Assembly (NCBI GenBank): GCA_044371755.1
Contig: JBILSZ010000033.1
Location: 1-25,623, forward strand
Direction: 5' to 3'
DNA from: JAIXWP01 sp044371755
Lineage (GTDB): Bacteria; Bacteroidota; Bacteroidia; Flavobacteriales_D; Sanyastnellaceae
DNA: 25,623 bases
The position numbers were made by a program, and so were the translations under genes. Shown piece after piece: positions 14,209 through 23,900 of the stretch. How positions within the stretch are numbered: the first letter of the stretch is position 1; each line of letters opens with the position of its first letter. The notes beneath the pieces are model-generated. The model worked only from the letters and a program-made list of their open reading frames with translations. It made no database searches and had not been told where the DNA came from.

Positions 14209-15784
14209 GGTGGGAATCGTTCTTCCAGCACTTCCCACAATTGCTATCGCCCAAACATGGCAAGTATTTCAGCCATATTCGCTCGAATATACTTTGAGCC
14301 CCCAGCCAATCTCTTACACAAACACTGTCGACAACCAAGGTTGTGTCTTTGTAAGTGGCTACACGTCTGGTAATGTCGACTATGCAGGTTTTGTTTACGG
14401 CAACTCGCTGATTCAAAAGTTATCTCCGCAAGGCCAGATAATATGGGAAAAGGAAGTGTCGGGAAAAAACCGCCTTCCTCTTATGAATGCAAACAATGAC
14501 GGAAAGGTGGTGCTTGCAGGTGCGTTTGTGAACACAATATCATTAGATGGCCAGACTTTAAGTCACGCCCAAGAAGTAAACCTCCCCGTAATCCTACAAC
14601 TTTCTGCCCAGGGAAATCTTGAGTGGATGTATGATTTAAGCACTTTCGATGTAGACTTTATAGAATGTCAAGCGCTCACCATTGGTAGCGATAATAGTAT
14701 CTGGGTAGCAGGTCACAATTTTGTAGACTCGTATATCATTCATTTCTCCGAGGAGGGAGAAGTACTTGAAATCGTAGTTCAGTCAAACGTGAATGAAATA
14801 ACTTCTATTGATGTAGATTCGGAGGGCAATCTATACGTAGCTGGAGCATGCGCCCAAGAAGACGCGACTTTCAAGCAACATCCAGCAAGTGCTTCATTCG
14901 CTTTTAACTCTTATGTTGCGAAGTACAGCGCGGTCGGTGAATTTGAATGGGTAAAGTTTCAAGAAGAACCAAATTGTACTGGTCCGATCGTAATGGTTGA
15001 AAATCCTGATTTTATTTATATCACTAATCATCTCTCAGGCGCTCGTTCTTTTGGAGAGTTTTCAGTGCCAGGGCCTCAATCTGCGTTTGCTCCAGATTTT
15101 TATCTAGCTTGTTTGAATAGCGAGGGTGAATATCAATGGGTAAGAGATGCTCCAGGGAATGGAAAGATTGAAATTGGGAATAGAGCTTGTTTGGCACCAG
15201 ATGAAAGTAATAATGTTTACCTCGCAGGCCGAATTCAAGGTGCCACTTATTGGGAAAATGATATCACCACATTTAGCTTGGGTTCGAATGACGCTATCGT
15301 AATGAAATTTGATTCTGAGGGCGTCCTACAGATGGCACGCACTGCCGGTGGTGGATTCGAAGAAAGAGCGGATGCTGTGAGTGTCACAACCAGCGGCGCT
15401 ATTTGGCTTTCTGGTATAGCTAGTGGAAATATGACGCTCGATAATATTAGCCACACATCTTCCCCTGGTATTTCATACGCATTCGCTGCCAAACTCGCAT
15501 CAGAAGATATCATAGAAGAAGAGGTATTAGCTGTAGATAACGTGGCAAATGTGTCATGGCAATTTTATCCAAATCCGGCGAATGATATCCTGATGATAGA
15601 AGGCAATGGCGAAGAATCAAGAGTTCAGTTGTGGTCTATCGAAGGAAAATTGATACGTGAATTCAGCCTTCGTGGTGCTCGATCGGTAAATGTTTCAGAG
15701 CTTCCAAATGGAATCTATACAATTCGAATTATTGATAATAATGCTGAAATAGTACACTCCAAGTTGGTGATACAACATCGTTGA
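14189..15784 (+). CDS. T9SS type A sorting domain protein with propeller-like (SBBP-type) repeats
   Basis: The 531-residue product has a signal peptide (MRLLTFLVGIVLPALPTIAIAQ). About 400 residues of repeated strands follow, with recurring NxxYxAG/xxWVAG signatures (CVFVSGYTSG, KVVLAGAF, SIWVAGHNF, NLYVAGACAQ, NVYLAGRIQG, AIWLSGIASG). Each is followed by a strand ending in LSxxGxxEW or FDSEGVL. This is the pattern of SBBP-type beta-propeller repeats, usually surface-exposed and often carbohydrate- or protein-binding. Residues about 456-531 form a type A sorting domain (WQFYPNPANDILMIEG, LWSIEGKLIREF, LPNGIYTIRI), so the protein should be exported by the type IX system. No catalytic motif is seen. 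The ATG at 14189 sits inside a terminator-like hairpin. Confidence 0.87.
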   Translation: MRLLTFLVGIVLPALPTIAIAQTWQVFQPYSLEYTLSPQPISYTNTVDNQGCVFVSGYTSGNVDYAGFVYGNSLIQKLSPQGQIIWEKEVSGKNRLPLMNANNDGKVVLAGAFVNTISLDGQTLSHAQEVNLPVILQLSAQGNLEWMYDLSTFDVDFIECQALTIGSDNSIWVAGHNFVDSYIIHFSEEGEVLEIVVQSNVNEITSIDVDSEGNLYVAGACAQEDATFKQHPASASFAFNSYVAKYSAVGEFEWVKFQEEPNCTGPIVMVENPDFIYITNHLSGARSFGEFSVPGPQSAFAPDFYLACLNSEGEYQWVRDAPGNGKIEIGNRACLAPDESNNVYLAGRIQGATYWENDITTFSLGSNDAIVMKFDSEGVLQMARTAGGGFEERADAVSVTTSGAIWLSGIASGNMTLDNISHTSSPGISYAFAAKLASEDIIEEEVLAVDNVANVSWQFYPNPANDILMIEGNGEESRVQLWSIEGKLIREFSLRGARSVNVSELPNGIYTIRIIDNNAEIVHSKLVIQHR

Positions 15785-15810
15785 TTTATATTGGTGCAAA
15801 TGTTTGAGTC

Positions 15811-17541
15811 TTGAAAAACAGTGCACTATTATGTTTATGGATGATCCTTCTACACTTGGCGTCTAGCGCGCAGGTGGGAGAGAAGATAACATTCAGGGGA
15901 ATGATCCGCTCAAAATCGGATGATTCCCCTGTTTCATTTGCAGTAATATCCAACATTGATCTTCAAATTGCAACCGTATCAGGCGCGGATGGTTACTTCG
16001 AAATTGCAGTCGAGGAAGTAGGAAACAATCTCAAAATTTCTGTGATTGGATTTAAGACTAAAGAAGTTTTTATCAAGCCTACAGATCAAATGCAGATCAT
16101 TCTTCTGGAGGAGGCATACGGTGAGCTACCCGAAGTATTGGTATTCGCGGATATTAGCGATCAGCTAGCAAAAATCGTGAGTGAATGTCGCAAGAATTTT
16201 AATAATGATGTACTTAAATCAAAGGCATTTTTTCAGTTAAAGTCTTTTGTTAATGATAAACAAGTGGAGTTGGTTGAAACCTATAATAATGCTACGGTAT
16301 GGGGCGGAGATATTACATCACTTGGATTGAAAACAGGTAGACTTGGACTGAGCTCTTTTGACTTAGGATATTGGGTTTCCACCGCAGTATCGAGGTCGAT
16401 GTTGTTGGAAAAAACTACAGACAATAATGAGAATTATCCGCTTTCTCCTTTGCAAAGATCTTTGCCAAGAATGAAAAAGGAGTGGCGATTTTCTTTGGAA
16501 AATGTCTACACCGAAACCAATGGTGATTCCGTCTATGTTATTTCAGCAAAGCCCCGAGAACTGGACAAAGAGCGCTTCAATGCACGATTTTGGGTGAATA
16601 AGAAAAATACTACTTTCTTGAAATTGGAACTACAACTCGACAGTATTAGCACACATCCATTTCAGCCCCTTTTTCCCACAGACACCATTCAAAATTTGAA
16701 TCTCCGTGTGAGTAAGGTTTTTGGTGGAGAGAAGAAAACACACACCGAATTGGTGGATTTTGACGCGGATATTTTTTACTCGAATCGCGATGGCGAAAAA
16801 TATAAAGTAGATATCAAATCATTCATCTATTGTTATGATTGGAATGATCTATTCATACTTCCTTTTTATGAAGTGGAAGCCACAAAAAATAGCGATTATC
16901 GAATGATCAGTGCATTGCCTCATAATAGTCTTTTTTGGGAAAAATACAATCGGTTTTCAAAAGCAGAAATAGATAGTAGCGGTGACTTGTTTTATTACAA
17001 AAAGGCTGAATTGACAAACCGAAGTCTTTTTAGTCGCAATCAACAAATGAAGATGGGGTTCTTTGAACAACCTTATTTTAAGTGGTCAGAAAAAAAGCGA
17101 TTGAGATTAAAAGTGGTGTCAGCTCCTGTAGCCAGCAATAGTCGTGTGATGAATAAACATGCATTCAGTTTTAATGTCTTAGCTTTTTTCGACTTAAATA
17201 TTTTTGATGATACCACACAGATACTCTCCACAACTACCATCGATCCTTTCAATAGCTACTGGGACAGGACGTATACTGTTGAAGCAGATGTTTTCTTCAA
17301 TATTTATACAGATTTGATTGAGATGAAGCGAAGAGAAATTTACGAAGATATGCTTCGAAATCCCACGCCAGACCGAATGAAAGAACTCTATGAGCGGTAT
17401 CTATTTGAAACGTCAATACTTCGGTCAAGATATTTTCAGGAAGTTAGTCCCGGAATCGATCAGAAAATGCTTCGTAAATGGAATGATATGGTTTTGTATA
17501 ATCTCGATATCGATAACATGAAAATTTTTGGAATTGACTGA
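15811..17541 (+). CDS. Secreted protein with carboxypeptidase-regulatory-like N-terminal domain
   Basis: The 576-residue product starts at TTG 15811, which gives a signal peptide (MKNSALLCLWMILLHLASSAQ). Residues about 24-100 form a CarboxypepD_reg-like domain (ITFRGMIRSKSDDSPVSFAV, SGADGYFEIAV, LKISVIGFKTKEVFI), as found at the N-terminus of many Bacteroidota TonB-dependent receptors and outer-membrane proteins. The rest (about 110-576) is mixed alpha/beta with no motif I recognise. It includes ARFWVNKKNTTFLKLELQLD and a helical, charged C-terminus. There is no TonB-receptor plug or 22-strand barrel, and no sorting domain. It lies 26 bases after the T9SS gene and is probably co-transcribed. 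An envelope location is inferred. The stop directly abuts the stop of the convergent SDR gene. Confidence 0.75.
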   Translation: MKNSALLCLWMILLHLASSAQVGEKITFRGMIRSKSDDSPVSFAVISNIDLQIATVSGADGYFEIAVEEVGNNLKISVIGFKTKEVFIKPTDQMQIILLEEAYGELPEVLVFADISDQLAKIVSECRKNFNNDVLKSKAFFQLKSFVNDKQVELVETYNNATVWGGDITSLGLKTGRLGLSSFDLGYWVSTAVSRSMLLEKTTDNNENYPLSPLQRSLPRMKKEWRFSLENVYTETNGDSVYVISAKPRELDKERFNARFWVNKKNTTFLKLELQLDSISTHPFQPLFPTDTIQNLNLRVSKVFGGEKKTHTELVDFDADIFYSNRDGEKYKVDIKSFIYCYDWNDLFILPFYEVEATKNSDYRMISALPHNSLFWEKYNRFSKAEIDSSGDLFYYKKAELTNRSLFSRNQQMKMGFFEQPYFKWSEKKRLRLKVVSAPVASNSRVMNKHAFSFNVLAFFDLNIFDDTTQILSTTTIDPFNSYWDRTYTVEADVFFNIYTDLIEMKRREIYEDMLRNPTPDRMKELYERYLFETSILRSRYFQEVSPGIDQKMLRKWNDMVLYNLDIDNMKIFGID

Positions 17542-18336
17542 TTATTTCGCGCTTTGCTTACGAACGAGTTTTTCAAATAGACTAGGAAAAAGACGTTTAA
17601 CCAAAAGCCCTTTCATTTCGCGACCACCAATGGCAATTTCAAATTTCCTTTTTTCTACTCCCAGCAGTATTTTTTCAGCCACCTCTTCGGGTGAAAGCCC
17701 TTCGGCCTGATTGTGGTCCATTTCGTTGGTTGGTTTCCCAGCGCTATCCAGAGCGTGTTTACTGATTTCTGTATTAGTGAACCCAGGTAGTACCATGCTG
17801 ACGTAAATCCCATCTTTTTCAACTTCCATTCGTAATGATTCATAGAATCCATGCAGCGCATGTTTGGAAGCCGCATATCCCGAACGCAAATAAAATCCCC
17901 ATTTGCCTAGCAAACTGCTCGTAACAATGATGTGTCCTTTCTTGGCAGCTACCATGCGAGCGCCTACCAATTTGGACAAGTGAATATTACCAAAAAAATT
18001 AATCTCCATGATTTTGCGATCTACAGAAATATCCGTTTCCAGACAAATTGATCGCTGGCTAATTCCTCCATTATTGAAAAGGAAATCAATGGAACTGTGT
18101 GTGGCAAAAACAGTGGCCGCGGCTCTCTCTATAGAATGCGAATCTCCTAGGTCAAGAGGTACAATCATCGCCTGGCCTCCGCAACGCATGTTTACTCGTT
18201 CCAACTCCTCTTGCCGCCTAGCGGAAAGGATGAGTTTGGCTCCTCTTTTAGCCAATAACACAGCCAAAGCCTCTCCAATGCCGCTGCTAGCTCCTGTGAT
18301 CCATACGGTCTTGTGATGGTATAAATTCTCATTCAT
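17542..18336 (-). CDS. SDR-family oxidoreductase (DltE/DHRS7-like)
   Basis: The 264-residue classical SDR has the cofactor motif TGASSGIG (14-21), the NNGG structural motif (88-91), catalytic Ser140/Ser141 in VTSSLLG, and YAASK (154-158) with Tyr154 and Lys158. PGFTNTEIS follows the active site. The C-terminal tail (KRKFEIAIGGREMKGLLVKRLFPSLFEKLVRK) is amphipathic and basic, as in membrane-associated members of the DHRS7-like subgroup. The substrate is unknown. It shares little beyond fold motifs with the SDR at 2202-2972 and is not an obvious local duplicate. It is divergent from the two-component genes. Its stop codon immediately abuts that of the convergent gene. Confidence 0.9.
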   Translation of the reverse strand: MNENLYHHKTVWITGASSGIGEALAVLLAKRGAKLILSARRQEELERVNMRCGGQAMIVPLDLGDSHSIERAAATVFATHSSIDFLFNNGGISQRSICLETDISVDRKIMEINFFGNIHLSKLVGARMVAAKKGHIIVTSSLLGKWGFYLRSGYAASKHALHGFYESLRMEVEKDGIYVSMVLPGFTNTEISKHALDSAGKPTNEMDHNQAEGLSPEEVAEKILLGVEKRKFEIAIGGREMKGLLVKRLFPSLFEKLVRKQSAK

Positions 18337-18400
18337 GTGGCGAATTAAACACTAAATTTGCTTCAAATAGGCATTTGAAAGCATCTTATATAGCCTTGAG

Positions 18401-18433
18401 TTAAGCCATTATTAACCTTGGCTTAACGCAGTC
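18401..18433 (+). promoter_or_regulatory. Three TTAA direct repeats with 11-bp period (Pho-box-like)
   Basis: TTAAGC, TTAACC and TTAACG begin at 18401, 18412 and 18423, exactly 11 bp apart. The same stretch contains a perfect inverted repeat GTTAAGCC/GGCTTAAC (18400-18407 and 18420-18427). OmpR-family regulators such as PhoB/PhoP bind direct repeats with one-turn spacing; the Bacillus PhoP box is TTAACA repeated every 11 bp. The array overlaps the -33 region of the response-regulator promoter, so autoregulation is a reasonable inference. Confidence 0.55.
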
Positions 18434-18445
18434 AAAGTACCTTTG
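18418..18445 (+). promoter_or_regulatory. Bacteroidota-type promoter of the two-component operon
   Basis: A -33 TTG (18418-18420) and an exact -7 element TACCTTTG (18438-18445) are separated by 17 bases, fitting the TTG / TAnnTTTG consensus of the Bacteroidota primary sigma factor. The predicted start is near 18450, leaving a leader of about 24 bases before the ATG at 18474. Confidence 0.7.
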
Positions 18446-18473
18446 CGGCGTTCAAAAGAGAAAAATAGATCGT

Positions 18474-19151
18474 ATGAGTAAGCAAAAAATACTTCTGGTT
18501 GACGATGAACAAGATATCCTTGACTTGATCGGATTCAATCTCGAAAAAGAAGGATTTGAGGTGCATACTGCCAATAACGGTCGCACAGGTCTGGAAATCG
18601 CCAGACGGGTTTCCCCAGATTTAGTCTTGCTCGATGTGATGATGCCCGGAATGGATGGTATGGAAACATGCCGCGAACTCCGTGATGATTCTAACCTCAA
18701 GCATGTGCTTATCGCATTTCTTACTGCCCGCAACGAAGACTACTCGCAAATAGCAGGTTTTGACGCAGGTGCAGACGATTATATTTCAAAGCCCATTAAG
18801 CCAAGGGTATTGGTTTCTCGTGTGAAAGCGCTTTTGAGAAGAAATGTTCCCGTTGAAATCGAAACAAAAGAGGTTCCTGCCCACGGAATTATCATTGACA
18901 AAGAACGATATGTTGTTTTTAAAGAAGGCGTTCAATTGAACCTCCCCAAAAAGGAATTCGAATTGCTGGCACTACTAACTTCCGCACCCGGAAGAGTCTT
19001 TACAAGAGAAAATATCCTCGCCAGTGTTTGGGGGAATGATGTAATAGTAGGGGATAGAACCATCGATGTTCATATCCGCAAGCTTCGTGAAAAACTTGGT
19101 GATGAAAACTTTAAGACAGTAAAGGGCGTAGGCTATAAATTTGAGCCTTGA
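18474..19151 (+). CDS. OmpR/PhoB-family response regulator (PhoB/PhoP-like)
   Basis: The 225-residue product has a receiver domain (about 4-120) with the acidic pair D10-D11, phosphoacceptor D54 in LLDVMMPGMDG, T84 and K106 (SKPIKP). A winged-helix DNA-binding domain follows (about 133-225): LPKKEFELLALLTSAPGRVFTREN, then VGDRTIDVHIRKLREKLG as the recognition helix, then VKGVGYKF. The ARNEDYSQIAGFDAGADDYISKPIKPRVLVSR segment is typical of the PhoB/PhoP-annotated regulators of Bacteroidota. Phosphorylation by the kinase encoded immediately downstream (stop and start overlap by one base, TGATG) should drive dimerisation on direct repeats. The upstream TTAA array is a candidate own target. A link to phosphate starvation is inference from family resemblance. 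Confidence 0.93.
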   Translation: MSKQKILLVDDEQDILDLIGFNLEKEGFEVHTANNGRTGLEIARRVSPDLVLLDVMMPGMDGMETCRELRDDSNLKHVLIAFLTARNEDYSQIAGFDAGADDYISKPIKPRVLVSRVKALLRRNVPVEIETKEVPAHGIIIDKERYVVFKEGVQLNLPKKEFELLALLTSAPGRVFTRENILASVWGNDVIVGDRTIDVHIRKLREKLGDENFKTVKGVGYKFEP

Positions 19152-20200
19152 TGTCTAAACGTACTCCAAAAGGTGTAGCATTTACTTCTTCAGCGCTGAT
19201 CACCAGTTTGCTGGCGCTTACATATTTCGTTCTTGTTTATTTTTTAGACAGAGAGTTTGAATGGCAGTGGCTATTGCTTTTTGTCACACTGAGCGTTGTT
19301 ATTTCCTACTTCATTATCTTTTATTACATCGAAAAGTTTCTTTATTCGAAGGTTAAAATCATTTATAAAACCATCCACTCGCTCAAAACATCTCAAGGGG
19401 ATATCAAGCCGAGTATTCGCATGAGCACCGATGTGCTAGGATTGGTGAATGAACAAGTAATGGATTGGGCAGAGGAAAAGATCAAAGAAGTAAAGGAATT
19501 GAAGGCTACCGATAATTTTAGAAAAGAATTCATCGGCAACCTTGCACATGAATTGAAAACACCCATCTTCAACATTCAGGGTTATGTGGATACCCTTTTG
19601 GAAGGGGATCTCCAAGATGAAGCACTTACTCGAAAATTTTTACAAAAAGCAGCTTCAAACTGTGATCGCATAAGTGATCTGATCGCCGATTTAGATCAAA
19701 TTACACGTATCGAAAGTGATGGGTTTAGTTTGCAAATGCGCCGCCTCGATATCGTGGATGTCGCTCGAAAGATGATGGATTCGCTCGAGGAACAAGCAAG
19801 AGATCGCAATATCACATTGCGTTTGAAAAATCTCAATGAAAAATCTATTTGGGTGGAAGCCGATGAGAAGAGAATACAGCAGGTATTTACAAATTTACTC
19901 GTCAATAGTATCAACTATGGGAAAGATGGAGGCGAAACACGTATTCGTTTTTATGACATGGATGATAACATCCTCATCGAGGTAGCAGACAACGGTTTGG
20001 GTATCGCGAAAGAACATTTACCTAGAATTTTTGAACGCTTTTATCGAGTGGACAAATCACGATCACGAAATGAAGGTGGTTCAGGCTTAGGATTGGCCAT
20101 TTGCAAACATATTATTGAGGCTCACAAACAGACCATCTCCGTGCGCAGTACCGAGGCAATCGGGAGCACCTTTGCATTCACATTGAAGAAGACGCGTTGA
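19151..20200 (+). CDS. Sensor histidine kinase (PhoR-like)
   Basis: The 349-residue product starts at the ATG at 19151, overlapping the regulator's stop by one base. Two membrane helices (about 10-32 and 38-58) enclose only a few residues, so there is no sizeable periplasmic sensor domain. No clear PAS domain is seen either. The HisKA domain has FIGNLAHELKTPI with phospho-accepting His133. The HATPase_c domain has the N-box (FTNLLVNSINYGKDGG, N248 and N252), G1 DNGLGI (280-285), FERFYR and G2 GSGLGLA (310-316). All catalytic motifs are intact. With no extracellular sensor, the signal is probably sensed in the membrane or through a partner protein, as PhoR does with the Pst transporter; that partner is not in this window. 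The stop abuts the convergent MBL gene. Confidence 0.93.
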   Translation: MSKRTPKGVAFTSSALITSLLALTYFVLVYFLDREFEWQWLLLFVTLSVVISYFIIFYYIEKFLYSKVKIIYKTIHSLKTSQGDIKPSIRMSTDVLGLVNEQVMDWAEEKIKEVKELKATDNFRKEFIGNLAHELKTPIFNIQGYVDTLLEGDLQDEALTRKFLQKAASNCDRISDLIADLDQITRIESDGFSLQMRRLDIVDVARKMMDSLEEQARDRNITLRLKNLNEKSIWVEADEKRIQQVFTNLLVNSINYGKDGGETRIRFYDMDDNILIEVADNGLGIAKEHLPRIFERFYRVDKSRSRNEGGSGLGLAICKHIIEAHKQTISVRSTEAIGSTFAFTLKKTR

Positions 20201-20854
20201 TTAAAAACGCACGTAATCGGCTCCAATAAAATAATTGCTCACCTTCTCCTCTCCAATGGTAGTCGCCGGTCCATGACCAGGATGCACTACATATTGATCG
20301 GGAAGCGCATACATTTTCTCCTGAATAGACTTGATCAAATCCTCTTTGTTGCTGCCCGGCAAATCGACGCGACCGACGCTTCCTTTGAATAGTACATCTC
20401 CACCAATCACCATTTCGTGTTGATGATCTATAAATACAACATGCCCCGGAGCGTGCCCTGGCACAAACAGTACATCAAGGCTATGCTCACCAAATTCAAT
20501 GCGATCTCCTTCATTGATAAAATGTGTAGGCTGCGGACTCAGGCGATAGGGAATGTTCCACATCATGCTAGCGGCCGCACCTCTCTCTAGGGTAGGTAAG
20601 TCTTTTTCGTGGGCATAAAATGGAATGCCATACTTTTCAATAACTGCTGAATTGCCCAAAATATGATCAATATGACAATGGGTGTTGAGAAGCAAAATGG
20701 GAGTAACTCCACGCTTTTCAATAAAATCAAAAAGAACAGAATCCTCTGATTCATCCGTCATGCCCGGATCGATGATGATGGCTTGTTGTGCCTTGTTTAT
20801 CAAGAGATACGTGTTTTCCTGAAAGGCATTGAAAGTGAATAAATGAACGGACAT
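20201..20854 (-). CDS. MBL-fold hydrolase, glyoxalase II-like (YcbL type)
   Basis: The ATG at 20854 gives 217 residues; a TTG five codons upstream is possible but less likely. The metallo-beta-lactamase motifs are complete: THCHIDH (58-64; H59, H61, D63, H64), H134 in VPGHAPGH, D153 in GGDVLF and H194 in HPGHGP. GSVGRVDLPG after the GGD motif is characteristic of the short glyoxalase II-like/YcbL proteins, which lack the C-terminal helical domain of full glyoxalase II. The likely activity is hydrolysis of a thioester such as S-lactoylglutathione or a bacillithiol analogue, or a related ester, in the cytoplasm. The exact substrate is not determined. It is convergent with the histidine kinase and divergent from the large barrel gene. 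Confidence 0.92.
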   Translation of the reverse strand: MSVHLFTFNAFQENTYLLINKAQQAIIIDPGMTDESEDSVLFDFIEKRGVTPILLLNTHCHIDHILGNSAVIEKYGIPFYAHEKDLPTLERGAAASMMWNIPYRLSPQPTHFINEGDRIEFGEHSLDVLFVPGHAPGHVVFIDHQHEMVIGGDVLFKGSVGRVDLPGSNKEDLIKSIQEKMYALPDQYVVHPGHGPATTIGEEKVSNYFIGADYVRF

Positions 20855-20977
20855 GCTTTTTTTTGCCAAAAGTACATAGAGGTGCAGTGACGGCGATTCC
20901 TAAAATTTTCTGAAACTTTGAACGTTATTGCGGGTTTTTCTTCGATATTTAGTACCTATTCGTTATTTTAGCTCTCT

Positions 20978-23900
20978 ATGTCGTTTTTAAACCAAATTCA
21001 TAAACTACTAATTGTCCTTTTGACGATAATTGGTCCATCCTCAGTGGTGGCTCAGTTTTATCAAGGGTCAAATATGGATTTTGGAAAAAATAGAGTCCAA
21101 TTCAGAGACTTCGAGTGGTTCTATTATCCTACCAATAATTTTGAAGTCTATTATTATCAAGGTGGAGAAGATTTGGCTCAATACGTTTTGGTATCGGCAG
21201 ATCGAAATGTAAAAGATATTCAGAAGTTTTTTGATTATCAACTTGAAGATAAGGTTCAAATTTTATCATACTCCAAGCAAAGCGAATTTCGTCAAAGCAA
21301 TATTGGAATTTCAAATGACGATCAATTCAATATTGGCGGTGCTGCTCGCATCATGGGCAATAAAATGTTCGTTTATTACGAGGGTGATCACGAATCATTA
21401 GAAAAGCAAATTCGCGAGAGTCTTTCGAAAGTCGTGTTCAATAATATGATGTACGGCGGAGACTGGAAAGATGTGCTGAAATCAAGTACATTGTTGAGTA
21501 TTCCAAAATGGTATGAGGAGGGAATCATCAGTTATGCTTCTCAAAAGCGGGATGCCGAATCAGAGGCATTTATGCGCGATGTCGTGAAGAGAAAAAAAAT
21601 GCCAGGTATCAATCGATACGAAGGAAAAGAAGCGCGCCTTGCAGGTCATGCTTTCTGGGCTTTTATTAGCGATGTATATGGTGAAAATGTGATTCCAAAC
21701 ATTTTGTACATGACACGCTTGAGTCGAAATGTAGAGAGCGGTTTCTTATTTGTGCTCGGCATGAATCTAGACACCGTCACCAAAGAATTCAATAAATACT
21801 ACAAGGAAAAATATGGAAGAATGAAGCTTCCTCCGATTCCTGGAGCGCCCATCCCGCTTAGTGCAGAAGCTACGAAGGCAGAAAAAAGACAGTGGAAGAA
21901 AGAGAATAAAATGTTGGGAGCACTGCCTGTTAAGTACAAGAAAAAATATACATACTCTCAATTTGAACGCTCACCAGATGGCACTATGATGGCTTTCGTA
22001 ACGCACGAGATGGGCCAGTATAAAATTTGGTTATATGACTTTGAAAAGAAAAAATTAAAGAGAATTCTAAAGAGAGAATATCGCTTGGATCGCCTTGCCG
22101 ATGAGTCATTCCCGGTGCTGGCGTGGCATCCCACATCAGGTGTGCTCACCTATATGTTTGAAAAAAGGGGTAGAGCGTTTATTGGAAATTATAGCATTGA
22201 GGATAAAAAGGCAGTCGAAAAAGAACTTTTTAGAATCGAAAAAGTAATCGATATCCATTATAGTAAAGATGGTAAACGTATTCTCTTTAGCGGCGTTAAT
22301 AAAGGGCGCACAGACATTTACCTATATCAAGTAATTGGTAACAATCAGGAACAGCTCACCGACGATGTCTATGATGATATAAATCCGCGTTTCATTGAAA
22401 ATGACACGCGAATTATTTTTGCTTCAAACAGAAATGATGATACACTGCGCACCGATACCAAAGGTGAATTGACCGCTATCAATAAAGACATCTTTATTTA
22501 CAATCTAAACACGCGTTCAAAGATTCTCGAGCGAGTTACCAATACACCAAAAGCGGATGAAAGACTCCCATACGAATACAGCAATCGCCATTTCACCTAT
22601 TTGAGCGACGAGACAGGAATTGAAAATCGGTATATCGCCAAAATTGATAGTGCCATCGCTCGCATCGATACTATCATTCACTATCGCTATTTCACCACAT
22701 CTTCTCTTATTTCCAATTTCCCCAGAAACCCTCAAGACTATCACATCAATCCCATAAGTGGCGATTATAGTCTACTCTTCAAATCGGGAGGAAAGCCATT
22801 CGTATTTCTTGGAAATAGAAAAGAAGACACAACCTTTGAAGGGGTAGCATTGCCTTCTGTAGAAGGCGGTAAGCAAGATTCAGAAAGATTTGAAGTTTAT
22901 AATTTTAGTAAAGATTCGTTGGCTACTGATGAGGTGGATATTTATAATTACGTTTTTGAAGACGAAAGAAAGAATTACACCTATGAAAAGGAATCTGTAC
23001 GCATTCAGGAAATCACACCTGATGGCACGCCTCTAACAGATACCTTGGTGGCGAAAACATTAGAAATACCAAAGTCCAGAGGATATCGTCTCAATTTCGC
23101 TACTGATTATGTTTTGTCACAAGTGGACAATAGTTTTACAAATGCTTTCTATCAGAAATTTACCTCTCCAACGAGCATTAATCCTGGTATTTCTGGTCTT
23201 ATCAAATTTGGGTTAAGTGATTTGTTTGAAGATTATAAATTGGTTGGTGGAGTGCGCCTCGCGTTCGATTTACAAAACAATGATTTCGGTGTGAGCTTTG
23301 AAAATTTGAAAGGAAGAATAGATAAAAAGTTCACAGCACAACGTCAAGCGCAAACGACTCTAAGTGATTTTAACTCCTTCAAAGTTCACACACACGCATT
23401 ACAATATCAGTGGAAATATCCATTCACTGAATTGGCGAGTTTGAGACTTACAGTAATCGGTCGACAAGATCGGTTGGTGACCAGTAGCACCGATCCTCAA
23501 AGCCTTGTAGCGCCTACATTCCGTCAATATCAAGTGGGTGCACGATTGGAATATGTTTTTGATAACACTGTAAATCGTGGTTTGAATTTGTACAACGGAA
23601 CACGCTACAAAATTTGGGCAGAGCGTTATCAAAGGCCAGACATTCTCGATCAGCGTTCTGACTTCAATATTTTGGGTTTTGATTTTAGACATTATAAAAA
23701 AATTCACCGCGATTTAATCTTCGCATTCCGCTTCAGTGGCAGCACTACCTTCGGAAGGTACAAGCTTGCTCATTATCTTGGAGGTGTTGACAACTGGCTC
23801 TTCCAGAGAGTCGATAACTCGCTTCCTGCCCTCGATACGGCAGTATTCTACCATCAGACATTTATGGGGCCTATGCGCGGATTCTTCGTGAATGCACGCA

